Source of the DNA: Azospirillum sp. TSO35-2
GTDB taxonomy: Bacteria; Pseudomonadota; Alphaproteobacteria; Azospirillales; Azospirillaceae
DNA: 64,000 nt
Assembly: GCF_003116095.1 (NCBI RefSeq)
Contig: NZ_LGRA01000018.1
Span: 315,430 to 379,429, forward strand
Direction of reading: 5' to 3'
Shown here: one piece after another, positions 54,483 to 63,135 of the stretch
Numbering within the stretch: position 1 is the stretch's first letter
Layout of the letters: every line of letters begins with the position of its first letter
The notes under the pieces: model-generated
The model's database searches: none
What the model saw: only the letters and a program-made list of their open reading frames with translations
Told to the model about the DNA's origin: nothing
Made by a program: the position numbers and the translations under genes

Positions 54483-56836
54483 CCCGCCATCGCCTGTCCG
54501 GCCGGCTGCCGGCGCTCCTCTGGCTGCTGGTGGTCCTGTCCGGCTGCGCCTATCTCGGCTGGCGGGTGCAGGCGGGGCTGCCGCTGCGCACCGACCTGTT
54601 GGCCCTGCTGCCGCGGGAAGAGCAGGATCCGACCCTTCAGCGCGCGAACGAGGCGGTGTCCCGTGCGCTGGGCCGCCGGGTCATCGCCCTGGTCGGGGCC
54701 GCCGACCGTGGCACCGCCCGCGGCGCCGCCACCACCCTGGCCGCCGACCTCGGCGCCACCGGGCTGGTCGCCGCCGTCAACGAGGGGATGGACCCGGCCC
54801 GACTGCGCGCCATGGGCGCCCTATATTTCCCCCACCGCCATGGCCTGCTGAGCGACCCCGACCGCGCCGCCCTGCTGGCCGGCCGGGGGGAGGATTTGGC
54901 CCTGCGGGCACTGTCGCAACTGTTCGGCGTCGGCGGCATGGCCGATGCCGGGCTGCTGCGCAACGACCCCTTCCTGCTGCTGCCGTCCTTCCTGACCGGC
55001 TTGCCCTTTCCGCTGTCCCGGCTGACGCTGGACGACGGCATGCTGAGCGTGACCGAGGGGGCCACCAGTTGGGTCCTGGTCGGCGCCACCCTGTCGCGCG
55101 AGCCCTTCGACCTCGACGTGCAGGACCGGGTGGTCGGGGCGTTCGACGCGTCCGTCGCCGCGCTGACCGCCGCGCATCCCGGTCTGCAGGTCAAGCGGCT
55201 GGGGGCGATCTTCTTCGCCCAGGCCGGGTCGAGCACGGCGATCGCCGAGGCGACGCTGCTGTCCATGCTGGAGCTGGGCGGGACCGTGCTGCTGATCCTG
55301 GTGGTGTTCCGGCGGGTGGGGCCGCTGCTGCACAATGTGCTGGCGCTGGGGGTGGGGATCGCCATGGGCTTCACCGCCGGGCTGCTGCTGTTCGGAGAAC
55401 TGCACGTCGCGGCCCTGCTGTTCGGGACCAGCCTGATCGGGGTGGCGGTGGATTACGGGCTGCATTACAGCAGCGGCCTGTTCGACGACCGGACCGCCAC
55501 GCCGAAGGACCGGCTCGACCATGTGCGGCCGGCCATCGTGCTGGGGCTGGCGACCACGCTGATCGGCTACGCCACGCTGGCGCTGGCGCCCTTTCCGGGG
55601 CTGCGGCAGATCGCGGTGTTCTCCGCCGCCGGGCTGCTGGCCTCCTTCCTCACCGTGGTGCTGTGGCTGCCCCTGCTCGACCGCGGCACAACGGTGCGGC
55701 ATGGCGCGGGGATGCTGCGCGCCGCCGAACGGTTGTGGCGCTTCTGGGAAATCCCGCGGCTGCGCCGGCTGCGGCTGGGGATGCTGGTGGCCCTGGCGCT
55801 GGCCGGGGTTGCCGGCATGGCGCGGCTGCAGGTCGATGACGACGTGCGGCGGCTTCAAGCGATATCCCCGGCCCTGACCCGGCAGCAGGAGGAGATCCAG
55901 CGCCTGATCGGCGCCACCACCGCGCAGCAATTCCTGCTGGTGCGCGCCGCCGCCGACGAACAGGCGCTGCAAAAGGAAGAGGCGCTGGCCGGGCGTCTGG
56001 CCGGGCTGGTGCGCGACGGCGCCATCGCCGGCTACCAGTCGCCCGCCGCCTTTGTCCCCTCCGCCGCCCGCCAGCGCGACAACGCCGCCCTGGTCCGCAC
56101 CGCGCTGGAGGAGCCGTTCCTCGACGGCTACCGGGCGCAGACTGGCCTGCCGGACGCCGTCCGCAGCACCGACGCCGCGCCGCCGGCGCCCCTGGCTGTG
56201 CCGGACGCGGTGGGGACGGTGCCGTTGCTGGGCGATCTGGTGCTGGGGCCGGGGCTGCACGCCGTGACCTTGCAGGGGCTGACCAACCCCGCCGCCGTGC
56301 GCGCCGCGCTGGCCGGGGTGGAGGGCGTCCAGCTGGTGGACCCGGCGGCGGATTTCAGCGCGCTGCTGGGCAAGTACCGCGAACGGGCCTTGCTGCTGGT
56401 GGCGGTGTCGGCGTTGCTGATGGTGGGGCCGCTGGCGTGGCGCTACGGCTGGCGGCGGGTGGGGTGGATCATGCTGCCGCCACTGGCCGCCGTGACGCTC
56501 GCCCCGGCCCTGGTCGCCCTGACCGGGCAGAGCATCACCTTCTTCCACGTCATGGCGCTGATCCTGATCCTGGCCATCGGGGTGGATTACGCCGTGTTCT
56601 GCGCCGAGGCGGGGGCGGGCCGGCAGCCGGTCACCCTGCTGGCGGTGTGGCTGGCGACGCTGACCACGTTGCTGTCCTTCGGCCTGCTGGTGGTCAGCCG
56701 GGCCGCCGCCGTGCACGGCTTCGGCCTGACCATGCTGTTCGGGATCACGCTGGCGTTCCTGCTGGCGCCGCTGGCCGCGCGGCGGTCGGCGCGGACGCGC
56801 TGCGTGAACTGTTCAATTACGAATGAATCGGTGTAG
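54479..56836 (+). CDS. apeM: MMPL/RND-type exporter (ApeM)
   Basis: 785 residues with two repeats of an RND half: an N-terminal helix, a periplasmic domain, then six helices (ATLLSMLELGGTVLLILVVF, GVAVDYGLHYSSGLF; later LLVAVSALLMVGPLAWRYGW, AIGVDYAVFCAEAGAG). The paired GxxxDY(G/A) motifs are those of the proton-relay helices. It is expected to extract the polyene lipid from the inner membrane and give it to the LolA-like carrier. Overlaps apeL by 4 nt. Confidence 0.88.
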   Translation: MTRHRLSGRLPALLWLLVVLSGCAYLGWRVQAGLPLRTDLLALLPREEQDPTLQRANEAVSRALGRRVIALVGAADRGTARGAATTLAADLGATGLVAAVNEGMDPARLRAMGALYFPHRHGLLSDPDRAALLAGRGEDLALRALSQLFGVGGMADAGLLRNDPFLLLPSFLTGLPFPLSRLTLDDGMLSVTEGATSWVLVGATLSREPFDLDVQDRVVGAFDASVAALTAAHPGLQVKRLGAIFFAQAGSSTAIAEATLLSMLELGGTVLLILVVFRRVGPLLHNVLALGVGIAMGFTAGLLLFGELHVAALLFGTSLIGVAVDYGLHYSSGLFDDRTATPKDRLDHVRPAIVLGLATTLIGYATLALAPFPGLRQIAVFSAAGLLASFLTVVLWLPLLDRGTTVRHGAGMLRAAERLWRFWEIPRLRRLRLGMLVALALAGVAGMARLQVDDDVRRLQAISPALTRQQEEIQRLIGATTAQQFLLVRAAADEQALQKEEALAGRLAGLVRDGAIAGYQSPAAFVPSAARQRDNAALVRTALEEPFLDGYRAQTGLPDAVRSTDAAPPAPLAVPDAVGTVPLLGDLVLGPGLHAVTLQGLTNPAAVRAALAGVEGVQLVDPAADFSALLGKYRERALLLVAVSALLMVGPLAWRYGWRRVGWIMLPPLAAVTLAPALVALTGQSITFFHVMALILILAIGVDYAVFCAEAGAGRQPVTLLAVWLATLTTLLSFGLLVVSRAAAVHGFGLTMLFGITLAFLLAPLAARRSARTRCVNCSITNESV

Positions 56837-56870
56837 GGTGCCGCGACTTTTCCCTAGGTCCCACACACGC

Positions 56871-57449
56871 ATGACCCGACACGCCTGGATCGCGCTGGCC
56901 TTGACTCTCGGCGGATGCGTCGCCGCGCCGGCCCCGGATCCCCGAGAGCCCCTGCTGGCCCCTGACCAGCGGATCACCCTGCCGCGACCCGGCGACCTCG
57001 GCCGCCGGGTGGAGGCGGTGCAGCTGATCACCGGAAGACATGGGGACCAGACCTTCGTTTTTGAAGGGCACCTCAGCGTCACGCCGGAGCGGCTGATGCT
57101 GGTGGGCCTCGACACCCTGGGCCGCCGCGCCATGACCCTGACCTGGACCGACGCCGGGGTGGAGGTGGAGACCGCCCCCTGGCTGCCCGCCAGCGTGAGG
57201 CCCGGCAGCATGCTGGCCGATCTGGTGGTGCTGTACTGGCCGGAGGCGGTGGTGCGCCGCGCCCTGGCCGCCGCCGGCGGCGATCTGACGGAGGAGCCGC
57301 ACGCCCGCACCGTCCGTCTGGACGGCAAGGAGCTGCTGCACGCCGACCACAGCTGGACCACCGGCGGTCCGTGGACCGGCACCATGCACTACGTCAACCG
57401 CGCCTGGGGCTACGAGATCGACGTCCAGTCGCAGGAAGCGGCGCCGTGA
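56871..57449 (+). CDS. apeN: DUF3261 lipoprotein (ApeN)
   Basis: 192 residues. A lipobox (TLGGCVAAP) leads a DUF3261 domain with LRLPRPGDLG-like ITLPRPGDLGRRVEAVQLIT and YVNRAWGYEIDVQSQE at the end. It is likely the outer-membrane acceptor, LolB-like, of the polyene. ATG 56871 is the start nearest the signal; 34 nt after the exporter stop, the only visible gap in the second half of the operon. Confidence 0.8.
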   Translation: MTRHAWIALALTLGGCVAAPAPDPREPLLAPDQRITLPRPGDLGRRVEAVQLITGRHGDQTFVFEGHLSVTPERLMLVGLDTLGRRAMTLTWTDAGVEVETAPWLPASVRPGSMLADLVVLYWPEAVVRRALAAAGGDLTEEPHARTVRLDGKELLHADHSWTTGGPWTGTMHYVNRAWGYEIDVQSQEAAP

Positions 57450-58642
57450 TCCGCCCCGGCATCGCCGCCATGGGACTGGTCACCCCGATCGGCACGGGAA
57501 AGGCCGCGGTGAGCGCCGCGCTGTTCGCCGGCACCCGCGCCGGGCTGGTTCCGCGCGACGACCTGATCCCCGGCCGCACCGTCTTCGTCGGGGCCGCCGC
57601 CGAGGCGCCGCCAGGGCTGGAGCCGGGGCCGGAGCCGCGCAACAATCGCCTGATGCGCCTCGCTCTCGATCAGATCGCCGACGCGGTGGAGCAGGCCGCC
57701 CGCCGCTTCGGCCGCGACCGCGTCGCCGTGCTGGCCGGCACCAGCACCGCCGGCATCGCGGAGGGGGAGGCCGCCTTCCTGGTCCGCCGCCGCACCGGCG
57801 CCTGGCCGGAAAACTTCCATTACCGCCAGCAGGAAACCGGCGGGCTGGGGGCGTTCATCGCCCGCTCGCTGGGGCTGGAGGGGCCGGCCTACACCGTGGC
57901 GACCGCCTGCTCGTCCAGCGGCAAGGTGTTCGGATCGGCCCGCCGGCTGCTCGCCGCCAACCTGTGCGACGCCGTGGTGGTGGGCGGGGCCGACACCCTG
58001 TGCCGCATGACGCTGGGCGGCTTCGCCGCGCTGGAGGCGGTGTCGGCCGGGCTGTCCCAGCCGTTCAGCGCCAACCGCGACGGCATCAACATCGGCGAGG
58101 CCGCCGCGGCCTTCCTGCTGACCCGCGATCCCGCGCCGGTGTCGCTGCTGGGGGTCGGCGAAAGCTCCGACGCCCACCATGTCAGCGCCCCCGATCCGGA
58201 GGGGCGGGGGGCGCTGGCCGCCATGCGCGCCGCGCTGGACGATGCCGGGCTGGAACCCGGGGACATCGGCTACATCAACCTTCACGGCACCGGCACGCCG
58301 CTCAACGACGCCATGGAGGGGAAGGCGGTCGCCGCCCTGTTCGGCCCGGCCACGCCGTGCAGCTCCACCAAGGGCATGACCGGCCACACCCTGGGCGCCG
58401 CCGGGGCCTGCGAAGCGGCCTTCCTGTGGCTGGCGCTGCACGCCGACAGCAACCCCGATGGGCTGTTGCCGCCGCACCTGTGGGACGGCGCCGCCGACCC
58501 GGCCATCCCGCCGCTGGCCCTGACCGTGCCGGGCAGCCGTCTGGCGGCGGGTGGCGACGGGCGGGCGGCGATGCTCAGCAACTCCTTCGCGTTCGGCGGC
58601 TCGAACGTGGCGCTGGTGCTCGGCCGGGGGGACTGGTCATGA
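57446..58642 (+). CDS. apeO: Beta-ketoacyl-ACP synthase (ApeO)
   Basis: 398 residues with the full FabF-like fold. Active-site Cys is in TVATACSSSGKVFGS, His in INLHGTGTPLNDAMEG and second His in GMTGHTLGAAGACEA. It condenses malonyl units; in E. coli it works with the inactive ApeC. GTG 57446 overlaps the DUF3261 stop. Confidence 0.92.
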   Translation: MIRPGIAAMGLVTPIGTGKAAVSAALFAGTRAGLVPRDDLIPGRTVFVGAAAEAPPGLEPGPEPRNNRLMRLALDQIADAVEQAARRFGRDRVAVLAGTSTAGIAEGEAAFLVRRRTGAWPENFHYRQQETGGLGAFIARSLGLEGPAYTVATACSSSGKVFGSARRLLAANLCDAVVVGGADTLCRMTLGGFAALEAVSAGLSQPFSANRDGINIGEAAAAFLLTRDPAPVSLLGVGESSDAHHVSAPDPEGRGALAAMRAALDDAGLEPGDIGYINLHGTGTPLNDAMEGKAVAALFGPATPCSSTKGMTGHTLGAAGACEAAFLWLALHADSNPDGLLPPHLWDGAADPAIPPLALTVPGSRLAAGGDGRAAMLSNSFAFGGSNVALVLGRGDWS

Positions 58643-59109
58643 CGCCCTGTCCCTGGCCCATCGACGATCTGCTGCCCCACGGCCGCCCGATGATCCTGAT
58701 CGACGCGGTGGACGGTTACACCGCCGACGGCCTGCAGGCGTCGGTGACCGTGCGCGCCGGCGACCCGTTCATCGACCGCGACCGGGGGGCGCCGGCCCAT
58801 CTGGCGATCGAATGGATGGCCCAGGCCTGCGGCGCCTTCGTCGGGGTGGAGGCGCGGCGGGCGGGGGCGCCGGTGCGGCTCGGCCTGCTGCTCGGCACCC
58901 GCAACTTCGCGGCGCGACAGCCGTGGTTCCCTGTGGGAACGCGGGTCGGCATCCGGGTCGCGCTGGTCTACCGCGACGGCGAGATGGGCGTCTTCGACTG
59001 CGCGGTGACCGTAGCGAAGGGATCGGCCGCGGGGGACACCGTGGCGGAGGCGCAGCTGACCGTCTACCAGCCCCAGGATGCCCGAAGCCTGTTGGAGAAC
59101 GACACATGA
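58639..59109 (+). CDS. apeP: 3-hydroxyacyl-ACP dehydratase, hot-dog fold (ApeP)
   Basis: 156 residues. DDLLPHGRPMILIDAV at the start contains the FabZ/FabA-like catalytic His, and HLAIEWMAQACGAFVGVEAR the acidic helix residue. It forms the double bonds of the polyene, possibly with the hot-dog tail of the ligase as partner. Coupled by 4-nt overlaps. Confidence 0.85.
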   Translation: MTPCPWPIDDLLPHGRPMILIDAVDGYTADGLQASVTVRAGDPFIDRDRGAPAHLAIEWMAQACGAFVGVEARRAGAPVRLGLLLGTRNFAARQPWFPVGTRVGIRVALVYRDGEMGVFDCAVTVAKGSAAGDTVAEAQLTVYQPQDARSLLENDT

Positions 59110-59831
59110 CGCGACGCATCCTGGTCACCGGCGCCTCCAAGGGCATCGGCCGCGCCATCGCCGAACGGCTGGCCCGCGACGGCTTCGCCGTGACCGTCCA
59201 TTACGGCCGCGACCGTGCCGGGGCGGAGGAGACGCTGGGCGCCATCCGCGCCGCGGGTGGCGACGGCCGGCTGCTGGGCTTCGACATCGCCGACCGCGCC
59301 GCCTGCCTCGCCGCCCTGGAGGCGGAGCTGGAGGCCCACGGCGCCTATTACGGCGTGGTGCTGAACGCCGGCATCGCCCGCGACGCCGCCTTTCCCGCCA
59401 TGTCCGACGACGACTGGGATTCGGTGCTGGGGACCAACATGGACGGCTTCTACAATGTGCTGAAGCCGTTGGTGATGCCGATGGTGTCGGCCCGCCGCGG
59501 CGGGCGGATCGTCACCCTGTCGTCGGTGTCGGGGCTGACCGGCAACCGCGGGCAGGTGAACTACTCCGCCGCCAAGGCCGGCATCATCGGCGCCACCAAG
59601 GCGCTGGCCATTGAGCTGGCGAAGCGGAACATCACCGTCAACTGCGTCGCTCCCGGCGTGATCGAAACCCAGATGATCGAGGACGTTCCGGTGGACGAGG
59701 TGATGAAGGCCATCCCGATGCGCCGCCTGGGCCGGCCGGAGGAGGTGGCGGCGGCCGTCGCCTTCCTGTGCTCGGACGAGGCCGGCTATGTGACGCGGCA
59801 GGTGATCTCGGTGAACGGGGGCATGGTATGA
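59106..59831 (+). CDS. apeQ: 3-oxoacyl-ACP reductase, SDR (ApeQ, FabG-like)
   Basis: 241 residues. GASKGIGRAIAERLARDG binds NADPH; NAG, SSVSG and YSAAK (Tyr-Lys) complete the SDR catalytic set. Reduces the beta-keto group after each extension. Four-nt overlaps with both neighbours. Confidence 0.93.
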   Translation: MTRRILVTGASKGIGRAIAERLARDGFAVTVHYGRDRAGAEETLGAIRAAGGDGRLLGFDIADRAACLAALEAELEAHGAYYGVVLNAGIARDAAFPAMSDDDWDSVLGTNMDGFYNVLKPLVMPMVSARRGGRIVTLSSVSGLTGNRGQVNYSAAKAGIIGATKALAIELAKRNITVNCVAPGVIETQMIEDVPVDEVMKAIPMRRLGRPEEVAAAVAFLCSDEAGYVTRQVISVNGGMV

Positions 59832-61054
59832 CGCGCCGGGTCGTCGTCACCGGGATGGGCGGCGTCACCGCGCTCGGCGACAGCTGGCCGGAGATCCGCG
59901 CCCACATGCTGGCGGGGCGGACCGCCGTGCGCACCATGAGCGAATGGGACCGTTTCGAGGGGATCAACACCCGGCTGGCCGCGCCGGTGCCCGGCTTTTC
60001 CATCGACAACCGCTATCCCCGCAAGAAGACCCGCACCATGGGGCCGGTGGCCCGGATGGCGGTGCGCGCCACCGAACGCGCGCTGGAGGACGCCGGCCTG
60101 CTGGACGACCCGGTGATCCGGTCGGGGCGGACGGGCATCGCCTACGGCTCGTCCTTTGGCAGCCCGGCGCCGGTGATCGCCTTTGCCGAGCTGATGACCG
60201 CCGGCCGGTCCAAGACGCTGAACGCCACCAGCTACATCCAGATGATGAGCCATACGGCGGCGGTGAACATCGGCCTGTTCTTCGGCATCACCGGCCGGGT
60301 GATCCCCACCAGCAGCGCCTGCACCTCGGGCAGCCAGGGCATCGGCTATGCCTATGAGGCGATCCAGTGGGGCAAGGCCGACGTGATGGTCGCCGGCGGG
60401 GCGGATGAGCTGGACGTCACGGAATCGGCGGTGTTCGACACGCTGTTCGCCACCTCCACCCGCAACGACAGCCCGCACAGCTCGCCCCGCCCCTATGACC
60501 GCGACCGCGACGGGCTGGTGATCGGCGAGGGTGCCGGGACCCTGATCCTGGAGGAGCGCGATCACGCGCTGGCCCGCGGCGCCCGCATCCATGCGGAGTT
60601 GGTCGGCTTCGCCTGCAACTCCGACGGCAACCACGTGACCCAGCCGCAGGCCGAAACCATGGAGATCGCCCTGCGCCAGGCGCTGGCCGACGCCGGCCTG
60701 TCGGCCGACGCCATCGGCTTCGTCAACGGCCACGGCACCGCCACCGAATGGGGCGACATCGCCGAAACCGCCGCCACCAGCGCGGTGTTCGGCGAACGGA
60801 TGCCCATCCACTCGCTCAAGAGCTATTTCGGCCATTCCCTGGGGGCGTGCGGCGCCATCGAATCCTGGCTCGGCATCGCCATGATGCAGGACGGCCTGTT
60901 CGTTCCCACCGCCAACCTGGACACCGTCGACGAGCGCTGCGCCCCGCTGGACTATGTGCGGGGGGAGGCGCGGCCGTTGGAGATCGAGCACCTGATGTCC
61001 AACAACTTCGCCTTCGGCGGCATCAACACGTCGCTGATCTTCCGGCGGGAGTGA
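59828..61054 (+). CDS. apeR: Beta-ketoacyl-ACP synthase II type (ApeR)
   Basis: 408 residues, a complete KS. Active-site Cys in TSSACTSGSQG, His in GFVNGHGTATEWGD and His in SYFGHSLGACGAI. It is the second intact KS of the operon, and probably starts or extends chains as a homodimer. Last gene of the aryl-polyene operon; a 6-bp inverted repeat follows at 61079-61094. Confidence 0.92.
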   Translation: MTRRVVVTGMGGVTALGDSWPEIRAHMLAGRTAVRTMSEWDRFEGINTRLAAPVPGFSIDNRYPRKKTRTMGPVARMAVRATERALEDAGLLDDPVIRSGRTGIAYGSSFGSPAPVIAFAELMTAGRSKTLNATSYIQMMSHTAAVNIGLFFGITGRVIPTSSACTSGSQGIGYAYEAIQWGKADVMVAGGADELDVTESAVFDTLFATSTRNDSPHSSPRPYDRDRDGLVIGEGAGTLILEERDHALARGARIHAELVGFACNSDGNHVTQPQAETMEIALRQALADAGLSADAIGFVNGHGTATEWGDIAETAATSAVFGERMPIHSLKSYFGHSLGACGAIESWLGIAMMQDGLFVPTANLDTVDERCAPLDYVRGEARPLEIEHLMSNNFAFGGINTSLIFRRE

Positions 61055-61850
61055 GGCTGGTCATCCCCTCGTCATTGAGGCGGCTCGCGCCGCCGATCCC
61101 GTTTATGGGCCGTGTGTGGCGGCATAACCGAGGCTGTCTGTCGGTGAGCTGGTTTCCAGTTCCCGACCGGCGGCTGAGCGTGGCTTGCCCCGCCGGACCG
61201 GACGAATCCGATGGCAGGGCATTCGGACGCGGCACTCTGCGTAGCTCGCGCTTCGCCACCGGTCTCAAATCCCCGCGTCATCTCAGTTCAGGTAGCCCCA
61301 CATCGGGGGCCATCCTCTCCGTTCGGTAGCCCAAGCTTATCCAAACGTCTGGGAAACGAGGGCTTTTTCGTCCCAGGTGGATGTGCCGTGTTACCACCGC
61401 GCTTTCGACGGCCGCTGCGGAACAGTCGTCCGCTCCGCAACTTTGGCAAGTCCACGAACGAGGACTTTGCGAAGGGACTGCGGCGATATCAGAATTTATC
61501 TGGGCAAGAACCGCCTTTCGTGGTGACGGAAATCGCAAAAGGCCATGCCAAACAATAAAGTTGACGGAATGTGTGAGCTATTCGAGCAGAGTCCGGAAAA
61601 GCAATTGAGGATTCAGAAAGATATACTAGGGAAAAGATCTAGAACTCAAGAATTTATTAAGGAATTTGGAAATGACCGTCAAATACATGATCAATTTTTT
61701 GCCAACGTTGGTGGTAGTTCAACTGCGCGCTTACAATCTGGGTATTTTGCAGTAAAACTAAAAGATGCGCAATGCGCGAATGCATGTGCAAGGGTGCGCG
61801 AAGGCCTGACTTTTCCGTTGAAACCACTCTCACTGGGCCGGGAGAAACCC
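61055..61850. other. About 800 nt with no firm gene, including an AT-rich patch
   Basis: Holds the hairpin at 61079-61094 and, from about 61545 to 61800, sequence of clearly lower GC than the rest of the window. This patch is open in frame with the GNAT gene downstream (102 extra codons from ATG 61545), but has no recognisable homology. It may be a foreign insertion or a strain-specific leader. Confidence 0.45.
61079..61094. terminator. Hairpin after the polyene operon
   Basis: GGCGGC / GCCGCC stem with a 4-nt loop, 25 nt after the apeR stop. No T run; a weak candidate. Confidence 0.35.
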
Positions 61851-63077
61851 ATGGGTTTCGTCGAAACCATGCGCATGGCGGTTGGTCGTTGCGGTCCGAA
61901 CGACCAGGGGGATTTGATCGAGTTCCTAAGGCGCATGTTCGGCGAAGGAGCCCGGCAGAGCGATCAACGACATCTGTTCTGGCTGTTCATCGATAACCCG
62001 TCCAGCCACGTGGCGAATCCCGATATCCGGCCGGATGGCGTGTCCGCCTTCGGCTCCGACATTTGGCCGAACATCTGGATCGTCAAGCGCCAGGGGCGGA
62101 TCGTCGGGCACCAGGCTGGCATTGCTGTTCAACTGAAGGCAGGGGCAGCCCTGTGCGGGGCATCCTGGGCGGTCGATCTCATGGTCGCCCCGGAATGGCG
62201 GCTGCGCGGCATCGCGCCGGCCCTGATGGAGACGCATGCTGCGGCCCAGCCTGTGGCGCTGGCGCTCGGCATGAACGAGACCGCACACAAGGCGTACGCG
62301 CGCTGTGGCTGGCGGGAGGTGGGCAGCGTTCCGACCTATGCCATGCCGCTGTCCGTCGCCCCCCTGCTTGCCGCCTTTCCCAACATGAATCCGGTCCGTC
62401 GCGCCGCCCTGCGGGCGTCCCAGCCCCTGGTTTCCTGGTTCAGCCGGATGCCGGTCCTGCCGGCCCTGCTTGGCCGGACCTCGTTCGCGGCGGTCGATGC
62501 CTTCGACGCGAGGCTTGGCGACGTGTGGTCCGCTGTCTCGCCGCATTACACGGTTCTGGCCCGCCGGGACGAGGCGAGCGTGCGTTGGCGCTTCGATGCG
62601 GCGCCGGACTCGCGGCGGTATCGCCGCTTCTATCTCGTGCGCGGTGGACGGGCCATCGGCTACGCCGTGCTGTGCATGGACGTTTGGAGGGGCGTTCCCA
62701 TAGCGCTGCTGGCCGACTATCTGGCCAAGCCGGGCGACGTTCCGGCACTGTTCGCTCATTGCTTGCGCGTCGCCCGGAAGGAGAAAGCCGGAGCCCTGGT
62801 CTGCAAAACCCAGAACCCCAAGGCGGACCTGCGTCTGCGCTGCATGGGGTTCCAGGTGCTGCCAGGGAGAATCATCGCGAAAACGCGGCTGATGGTGAAG
62901 GTCGCGGACGACAATCCCGACCTCGCGGCGACGGTTTCCAACTGGGGAAACTGGTTCGTCACCATGGGCGACAGCGACATCGGCCTCGACCGTATCGGCA
63001 TCGGTGCCAGACCCGGCAACGGACAGGGAGCGACCACCGCCATGGTCGGGCAAGGCATAACGCCCGGCCGCGCCTGA
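61851..63077 (+). CDS. GNAT-fold acetyltransferase-like protein
   Basis: 408 residues with two GNAT-like halves. The first has the acetyl-CoA loop in AVDLMVAPEWRLRGIAPALM (variant R-x-x-G-I-A) and YARCGWREVG. The second is less clear, with YLVRGGRAIGYAVLCMDVW and KTQNPKADLRLRCMGFQVLP. Proteins of this shape occur near polysaccharide genes. GGGAG is 7 nt before ATG 61851, and GC content changes here, so the start is set at 61851; an upstream ATG at 61545 is open but unlikely. Confidence 0.7.
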   Translation: MGFVETMRMAVGRCGPNDQGDLIEFLRRMFGEGARQSDQRHLFWLFIDNPSSHVANPDIRPDGVSAFGSDIWPNIWIVKRQGRIVGHQAGIAVQLKAGAALCGASWAVDLMVAPEWRLRGIAPALMETHAAAQPVALALGMNETAHKAYARCGWREVGSVPTYAMPLSVAPLLAAFPNMNPVRRAALRASQPLVSWFSRMPVLPALLGRTSFAAVDAFDARLGDVWSAVSPHYTVLARRDEASVRWRFDAAPDSRRYRRFYLVRGGRAIGYAVLCMDVWRGVPIALLADYLAKPGDVPALFAHCLRVARKEKAGALVCKTQNPKADLRLRCMGFQVLPGRIIAKTRLMVKVADDNPDLAATVSNWGNWFVTMGDSDIGLDRIGIGARPGNGQGATTAMVGQGITPGRA

Positions 63078-63135
63078 AGCCGGGCGGTGGATGACGGCAG
63101 GCTTGGCCTCGCCACGATCTTGATCGAGGAGAGGG

